Positions 57,877 through 64,000 of a DNA stretch of 64,000 nucleotides are shown piece after piece. Every line of letters begins with the position of its first letter. Position 1 is the stretch's first letter. A model generated the notes under the pieces. It searched no databases. It worked only from the letters and a program-made list of their open reading frames with translations, and had not been told where the DNA came from. This DNA is from Asterias rubens (lineage: Eukaryota; Echinodermata; Asteroidea; Forcipulatida; Asteriidae): assembly GCF_902459465.1 (NCBI RefSeq), contig NC_047065.1, positions 13,679,634-13,743,633 of the forward strand, in the 5' to 3' direction. A program made the translations under genes and the position numbers.

Positions 57877-58917
57877 AATGCATGTTACTATGTTTATAAA
57901 AATGTTTGTAATAAACAAAGATCAGACACACACATGTATTGTCAAGTTCATTTACAAACAGCTTTTGTATTGTGTCCTCAGTTTCTCTTTCTATTGTTTA
58001 CAGCAGTATCAAGATGTGTTTAGTGGACAGAATAAAGTGGTTTCAAACAAATTCTGTGCTAGCACATCTGCTTCCATGCAGTGATTTAACAATTGGGTTA
58101 TTATTTCTACTAGATTTTGTTCAGCCATTTTGAAAAAAAGATACTCCAAACTGTGGCATCCAGTACTGACTTGGCAAAAAAGAAATTTGCTGTCCACAGA
58201 TTCATTCGGTTTTATTTTTTAAGGAAACCCAACAGGGTTAGGATGATCCACGGAACTTCGAATTTGACTCGGCAAAATTGGAAGACAGCCTAATTAAGAC
58301 AGCTTAGAAGACGGCCTAATTAAACACAAGTTTTGTTTTGAAAGACCATTAAGCTGGCCTGTGACACAACAAAGTAATTAAATGCAGATAATCCTCGAGA
58401 GTGGGTGGGACAACTGCAAAATGATGGCTGGTTTGACAACTGTAAAGACATATGTGGCAGTTTTTTAAAAGTGCACCCACCAAATAATACTTGGCCACTG
58501 GCTGAAGGGGGACTTTCAAAAGAATTCTGAAATCTAGCAAGGAGAAAAGCGATCACATTTCACCAAATTCCCACTCCACAACTTCTCTAACAGATGACAT
58601 CGATCTATTGAAATTTTGCTGTTTGCACCCTTAAATGGGCACATCGAAAGAAAAAGAAAACAAATAATATTTAGAGCTCCGTCTTGCTTTGGTTCCAAAA
58701 TTATTCTGTGTGTGTGTGTGTGTGTGGTATCACGTCCTGGTGCAAAGATCTAGGGCAAAATGTTTGCCCTAGATTTTCTCAAGATCTTTGCATTGGGGAA
58801 ATAGCAATGTATCATGGCTATACATGAAAGAAAGATTGATTAAATTGCTCAGTAAAATGAAGGATACATTTGAAATAGCTCTAATTATCTGAGGTTTTAT
58901 TCTTTTTTTGATTTTGT
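57877..58917. other. Intronic or intergenic stretch, no exon supported
   Basis: TG microsatellite at 58710-58726. A hairpin AAAGATCTAGGGCAAAAxGTTTGCCCTAGAT is at 58745-58775. Nothing coding recognised. Confidence 0.4.
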
Positions 58918-58921
58918 TTAA

Positions 58922-59286
58922 GGGAAAGTACACGCCTTGGCAATTACTCAAAACAAATATTAACTTAAAAAATTACTTGGTAACGAGCATGAGAGAGATG
59001 TTGGTAGTATAAAACGTGGGAAACAACGCCCTCTGACGTAACGTAGTTGTTGAGAAAGAGGTAGTTTCTCACTAAAATAATAAAAGACTTTGAGCTAGAA
59101 GTCTTTTATTCCTATCTGAAAGCACACAAATTCGTCCAACAAGGGTGTTTTTTCTTTCATCATTTCCTCGCAACTTCGATGACCAATTGAGCCCAAATTT
59201 TCACAGGCTTGTTATTTTAAGCTTATGATGGGATACACCAAGTGAGAACACTGGTCTTTGACAATTACCAAACGTGTACAGTGACT
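58922..59286 (-). mobile_element. TTAA MITE, variant subfamily, just before the orphan exon
   Basis: TTAA 58918-58921 and 59287-59290, AGTACACGCCTTGG start. Ends about 360 bp before the acceptor of the 59.65 kb exon. Confidence 0.85.
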
Positions 59287-59652
59287 TTAATAACAAATAT
59301 TTTTTACCAAAAAAAATTGGTGCGGCCTCTAAAATCGGGGCGGGCGGGGACGAGTAACATGTCATTTATTTTATTCGGTAACTAAGTGTAAGTTGGAAAT
59401 GTGCGCATGTGGTAAATACGAAGACAGAGTTCTTCAGCCTGGGCCCAATTTAAAAAAGCTGAGGATAATTGAGCATTACTTGTTGTGATTTATCATGCAC
59501 TCCATCAAAATGCACGTTTTTTTTACCAAAAATGTACCTCAACTGACAACAGGTTCCTTGTATGCGGGTACTGGGCTAAGTTATTTGGTGTCGTACATTA
59601 TTATTTTTTTGTATTAATTTTGCATTTTTCACATTTTTTCTTATGTCTTCAG

Positions 59653-60512
59653 ATGATATCTCCAGTACCATCAGTGTCTTGTTGGAGTACATTCCAGGGG
59701 TAGGATCACTGTATCAAGCATCGCGCACCTTCGTTAACTCCCTGCAGTACAGCAATGATTTAGCAGTCAACCCCGTCGCATTGAGCATTATCGGGGGCAC
59801 CATTAAGGATTTTCTTCATTTCAACAATATCCACGAGGAAGGCGTAGTAGTCACTGTCCACTCCCTCTTCGAGAATTTGACCAAGGATGCTTTCGGTCGC
59901 ATCCTTGACACTTTGGAGGGGCACATGTCAAACCGGGAGAAAGTTAAGTCAGTTGTGCAACGTTATCTTAGAGTGGTCAACCTCAATAAGAAGTGTTTTC
60001 TCTTGGTGCACCATGTGGAGGAAAACGACCCATTCCACAAGCGCTTCCAAGATAACAGAGTAAGGCTTGCAAAGTATGCCTTGTCTAAGGGTGCGGTTTA
60101 CAATGGCCTTATTTCTTACGATAGATACGCAGACAAATCGTTGATTAGTGTAAGCGTCCCACTTGGCTTCAAGGAAGGGGCCCCGGTTACGGTCTCATGG
60201 AAACTTGACCAAACTTGGGCTGGTAAGCAAAATGTTATCGTCACAACAAAGGGGACCTTTGGGAAGTGTAATATCAACACTTCAAATCCAGACCAGCTGT
60301 CGGTTGAGATTGAAATGCTAAGGAACGAGGCTTATTATTGGTTTGATGGTACTCTGTATATTGGTAACCTGGAAATGTTGGGCGGTGGTGATGAGCCAGA
60401 GGAGTATCAACTGAACAATAGTTACATTGAGTTGAAGATGTTTGCAAAAGATCCAAACGACCCCCTTGGAAATATTACGAGGCTTGACATAGTACAAAAG
60501 TCAAAGGATTGA
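59653..60512 (+). CDS. Large orphan terminal exon, 286 residues
   Basis: Open frame to TGA at 60510-60512, preceded by a long pyrimidine tract and CTTCAG acceptor. Entry phase is 1, the same as exon 4 of the Myb/SANT-like gene, so exon 3 (ending 55372) could splice here instead. Alternatively translation could begin at the in-frame ATG at 59643. The protein has no family I recognise. The first half is helix-like (LLEYIPGVGSLYQASRTF, SLFENLTKDAFGRILDTLEG). The second half is strand-like with a YYWFDGTLYIGNLEMLGGG segment. No transmembrane segment or catalytic motif is evident. AATAAA at 60550-60555 provides a polyadenylation signal. Confidence 0.72.
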
Positions 60513-61290
60513 GCAGTCAAATTCTGGGTGGGGAAATGTTGTTTCTCAAAATAAAAATATTACTTTTATCAAACCAAAACTTCAGAATTCCCCCTGCCCC
60601 CTTTAGCCCCCTTCTCTTACTGTGTTTTTGGATACTCATAAATTGATACTCGGAGGGCTCCGGGATGTAGGCGTTGAGTTTCATCTTTGAAAGGGCAAGG
60701 ACAAATCGGTCAGATTTGTCGTGGTGGGGGAAAAGTTATGTCTGAAATATCAACTGCAATTAAACATGAATTTCTAAATTCTTCGAGATTGCAGTGGTCA
60801 ATGTTTGTGCTTGAAGTTGGGCTTTTACTTTAAGGTTTAGGATTTATCCTTCGACTTACCTGCGAGTTCAAGAAACATATTGTTAGCAGTTGGTCTGTTA
60901 GCCAATGCTATCAACGTAACTGTGTTAAAAACGGTTAATTATAATATTTAATTTTGAGAACATTACTATAAAATTGCGAATTTCAGCACACCTTTTTTTA
61001 GAATTGCTGAATGTAGTATTGCCATTTTTTAGAAGATGGAGAAGTGTGGTCTTTCTTGCCAGAAACACAAATTAATCATTATCACAGTTAAATTTTGTCA
61101 TCTTTGTGATATCATTGTATAACCTATATATTATTAGTAATACATATTTAAGAATGGAATGGGTTTTTATGGATTCTTTAGCTTTGCTCAGTAATGGAGA
61201 GCGACCCTCCATGTACAAAATCTCCTCTAGAGTTGTACATGTAGTTGTAGTAATATTATTCCTTCTTTTCAGAACCACTATTATACACAT

Positions 61291-61443
61291 AATGAATGTT
61301 TATGAGTGCAATGGTGCGAATATGTTCATGAGTTGAAAGATGGAATGTTCTATTCAACGAGGCGGAGCCGAGTTGAATGGAACATTCCAGCTTTCAACGA
61401 ATGAACATATTCGCACCATTGCACGAATGAAAAACATTCATTA
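61291..61443. mobile_element. Fold-back element, GGTGCGAATATGTTCATGAG arms
   Basis: AATGAATGTTTATGAGTGCA mirrored by TGCACGAATGAAAAACATTCATT, inner arm GTTGAAAGATGGAATGTTC, centre GAGGCGGAGCCGAG. About 70-bp arms. Confidence 0.85.
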
Positions 61444-61450
61444 TTTGTTT

Positions 61451-61789
61451 TATATAACACCCAAGTAGATCTTTGTCATTTTGATTGAAAGATACAACTT
61501 TCAAAACAATCAATTTCAACTGTAGAAGCCGAATGCTAGTAATTTTACTATGCCTTCTTGCAGTAACACCTGCTGCGTTACCAAAGACACGCGCACGCAG
61601 TGATGTTTTTAGTCAGCTTTTTCGTTCCATCCGAAAAGTACCATTGCACGCTGCCAGCGTGCAATGGTACTTTTCGGATGGAACGAAAAAGCACGGTGAG
61701 TGACTCAGCGTGCAATGGTACTTTTATTTGCTATCACGTGACGGACAATCCTCCAATCAAATGGCAAGGATCTGCTTGGGTGTTATATA
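61451..61789. mobile_element. Inverted-repeat element with perfect palindrome inside
   Basis: TATATAACACCCAAGTAGATC at the left mirrors GATCTGCTTGGGTGTTATATA at the right. It contains the perfect palindrome 61616-61692 and one extra direct copy of AGCGTGCAATGGTACTTTT at 61707-61725. Confidence 0.85.
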
Positions 61790-61850
61790 ATACTCAATAC
61801 TCAACATAGAGATTTCAAGGAGCTGGTTATAATCAGCAAATAGTGCTTAA

Positions 61851-62220
61851 AGGCAGTGGACATTAGTGGTAATTACTCAAAATAAATATAAGGATAAAAC
61901 CTTACTTGGTAACAATAATAGGAAGAGGTTGATAGTATAAAACATTGTGAGAAACAACTCCTTCTGAAGTAACGCAGTTTTTGAGAAAGAAGTACTTTTC
62001 CACGAATTTGATTTCAAGACCTTAGAATTAGATTTTGATGTCTCAAAATCAAGCATCTGATCAAAAGCACACAACTTCGTGTGACAAGGGTGTTTTTTTC
62101 TTTCTTTATTATCTCGCAACCTCGATGACCAATTGAGCTCAAATCTCCACAGGTGTGTTCTTTTATGCATATGATGAGAGACAACAAGTGAGAAGACTGG
62201 TCTTTGACAATTCAGTGTCT
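61851..62220 (-). mobile_element. TTAA MITE, main family
   Basis: TTAA 61847-61850 and 62221-62224. The hairpin is damaged (AAGACCTTAGAATTAGATTT) and has a 4-bp ATCA duplication. Confidence 0.9.
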
Positions 62221-62224
62221 TTAA

Positions 62225-63270
62225 CAAATTTCTGTACATGTGGAATGGTTGTTTGGCTGGTAACCTTTTGTTGCTGTTGTGCTTCAAGCTATGTTTTGCA
62301 GCTCAAATTCGGCCCACGTCTTAAAAATAAACTAGAACCCTGGGTCCTTTACAGGAATGTTCACATTCTACAAAATATCATTTTCACACTATGTATTTTT
62401 TTATATTTTATTATGGTTATAAAACACAGATATATTTTTGTATATTAATAACTTCTGTTAAAATCTCTATAAGTCCAACCAATATTTATTTTTTTCCGGA
62501 GAGACCCTCAAACAGGCCTGGATTTTCATAGAGGTCACAATGCCATGGCATTTGTTGCACTGGTCTTTGCCTTTGTGCCCCTTCAAAAGTTGCCTGGCTA
62601 GAATGTAGAGCTTTCAAATTAATGAAGTGCCCTTTGCAAAATAAAACGAAATCACCCTCTAGAAATTGAAAATTCCAGGCCTGATGTAATATTTTTGTTA
62701 AACGGTTGGTATATAGTCATTGATAAAAGCATGAGAATAAAAATAAATCATATGTTATCGATTGTATTACAAAAAAAATGTATAGATATTATCATTTCAA
62801 ACTTTCTCCAATCTATAAAACATATTTCAACTTGAATTTCTGCAATAAAATTGTTTAAAAAAATTAAATACATATACCTTTAATAGCATCTTTCACCAGA
62901 GCGGAATGGGAATTAACTTTCTCTTTCTGAACAATATTATGTAAATTTCGTCTAAAAAAGACAATTCAGCATGTGGATTGAACTGACCAAAACAGAATTT
63001 AATTTGACTTACAGCTAATCAATACTGTCTTGCCCACCCACACCGAGACACATTCCCCATGGCTGAGTAAAACACCCCCACCCAACCCCCCACCCCGACC
63101 CCACCCCACCCCACCCACCCAATGTTTGTGATGTATAACTCCATTTGATCTGCCCCTGCCTTCAAGTTTTAATGTTTTGAGACTTGGAAGGCGGCAATAG
63201 TGACATAATGAGTAGTGATAAATAAATGACCAGCGTCCACTACCAATCAACCTTGTAATGTGTGAATCAC
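62225..63270. other. Gene-free stretch
   Basis: A GGCCTTGCCCT-type dispersed repeat lies at 62515-62685 (TGGTCTTTGCCTTTGTGCCCC, AATTCCAGGCCTG). CCCCACCC-rich simple sequence is at 63070-63118. No exon supported. Confidence 0.45.
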
Positions 63271-63279
63271 TGAAACTAG

Positions 63280-63488
63280 AATTGCTGCCTCGGGTTCATG
63301 AAGATGTTTTTTTCAGAAAAACTGCTTAGCAAATTCCTATGCTAAGCAGATTTTTTTATGGGGGGGGCCGGGGGCATGCAGTCACAAATGTTAATTTATG
63401 GACTTTTGGCTGGTAACCAGCTTCTGCTTAGCAATATTGTTTGTGCTTAGCAAGTTTCTATGCTTAGATGCTTTGTGAAATTGGGCCT
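63280..63488. mobile_element. GGGCCCAATTTCATAG-type MITE, right-end copy
   Basis: Right end GCTTTGTGAAATTGGGCC. Interior ACTGCTTAGCAAATTCCTATGC, TGGCTGGTAACCAGC and TTCTGCTTAGCAATATTG; a G-run at 63361-63368. Confidence 0.65.
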
Positions 63489-63560
63489 TGTTGAACAATA
63501 GAGCAAATGGTTGAACGGTGGGTCATCTCCATCATAGAGCTATAAAATAAGTGTCCACCG

Positions 63561-63745
63561 TATAAATAGTGCACGGTCGGTGGGGGTGCGTCAAGAAAAC
63601 AAATCTGACGAGAGAGGGCGCTATTGGAGGTAACATCTACACATCGGATACTGACTGGCCTCGCACCGTTTGTGTGTGACACGAATCGCAAATTTTTGCC
63701 TAGTTTCGTGTGTTTTGTACCCGAAACCCGAGCCATTAAAAATGA
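63561..63745 (+). promoter_or_regulatory. Possible promoter and first exon of a gene leaving the window
   Basis: TATAAATA at 63561-63568 is followed, 174 bases on, by ATG (63742-63744), one further base and a strong donor GTGAGT (63746-63751). That would give a first exon coding only Met plus one base. The rest of the gene would be to the right of the window. Could be coincidence. Confidence 0.35.
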
Positions 63746-64000
63746 GTGAGTATATATTCTTTTAATTCGTCAATTCCTATTTTACTCTGTGTAAAATTTT
63801 AGTTTTAAACTGAAACCGAATGTAGTGTAAACCCCATAAATCGAAACCCCTTTTTGCGAAAAGATTTTACGACTAGATAATAATTATTACTAAGGACCTA
63901 CTAAAAAGTACTAAGACAAGAGTTTTCGTCATTGACGAATGGCTAGATTAGTTACGGAGATCGTAACCCTGCATTCTCCCGACGGTAGGGAGGGTTGGAG

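Noticed and set aside
56255..59653. Splicing exon 4 (donor at 56255) directly to the orphan exon
   Set aside because: Phases do not match (2 into 1); only exon 3 is compatible with that acceptor.

Overview
This window looks like intron-rich, AT-rich animal (metazoan) genomic DNA. GT-AG introns are hundreds to over ten thousand bases long, and there is a snoRNA host gene, non-LTR retrotransposon 3' ends and a dense load of inverted-repeat transposons. From memory of the repeat families (TTAA-flanked elements with a GTGTCCACTGCCT end, and elements bounded by GGGCCCAATTTCATAG) I infer an echinoderm, possibly a sea star. That assignment is not checked. No bacterial features and no complete transposase gene were seen.

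Left third (1-31 kb): mostly transposon-derived and gene-poor. The only gene here is on the minus strand. Exon 1 (30708 to 30606) and exon 2 (19314 to 19152) join in phase into a signal peptide followed by a Cys/Pro-Pro/Trp pattern typical of the start of an APCDD1-type domain. The rest of that gene must lie beyond the left edge.

Middle (about 38-49 kb, plus strand): the best find. A chain of 14 short exons without a long reading frame ends at an AATAAA. Nearly every intron carries one C/D-box snoRNA. Four are U31 (28S guide), two are U27 (18S guide), one looks like U30 (28S guide), three belong to a 96-nt family and two to a 65-67-nt family that I cannot name. U27, U30 and U31 are residents of the vertebrate U22 host gene (UHG/SNHG1), so this is a UHG-type gene that has grown by tandem duplication of exon-plus-snoRNA modules.

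Right (51-60.5 kb, plus strand): a spliced gene encoding a Myb/SANT-like protein (exons at 51.4, 54.3, 55.2 and 56.1 kb). A second possible terminal exon at 59.65-60.51 kb encodes 286 residues of no family I recognise and has the same splice phase as the 56.1 kb exon. A 203-bp damaged copy of the 59.65 kb exon's 3' end sits just behind the 56.1 kb exon between direct repeats of about 105 bp. At the right edge a TATA box and a tiny ATG-containing exon may begin another gene.

Everything else is repeats. At least 20 copies of one TTAA-targeting MITE family are present, two pairs of which share a single TTAA, along with a related family, several other fold-back elements (one with a 9-bp target duplication), tRNA-like SINEs, tandem repeats and a perfect 77-bp palindrome.
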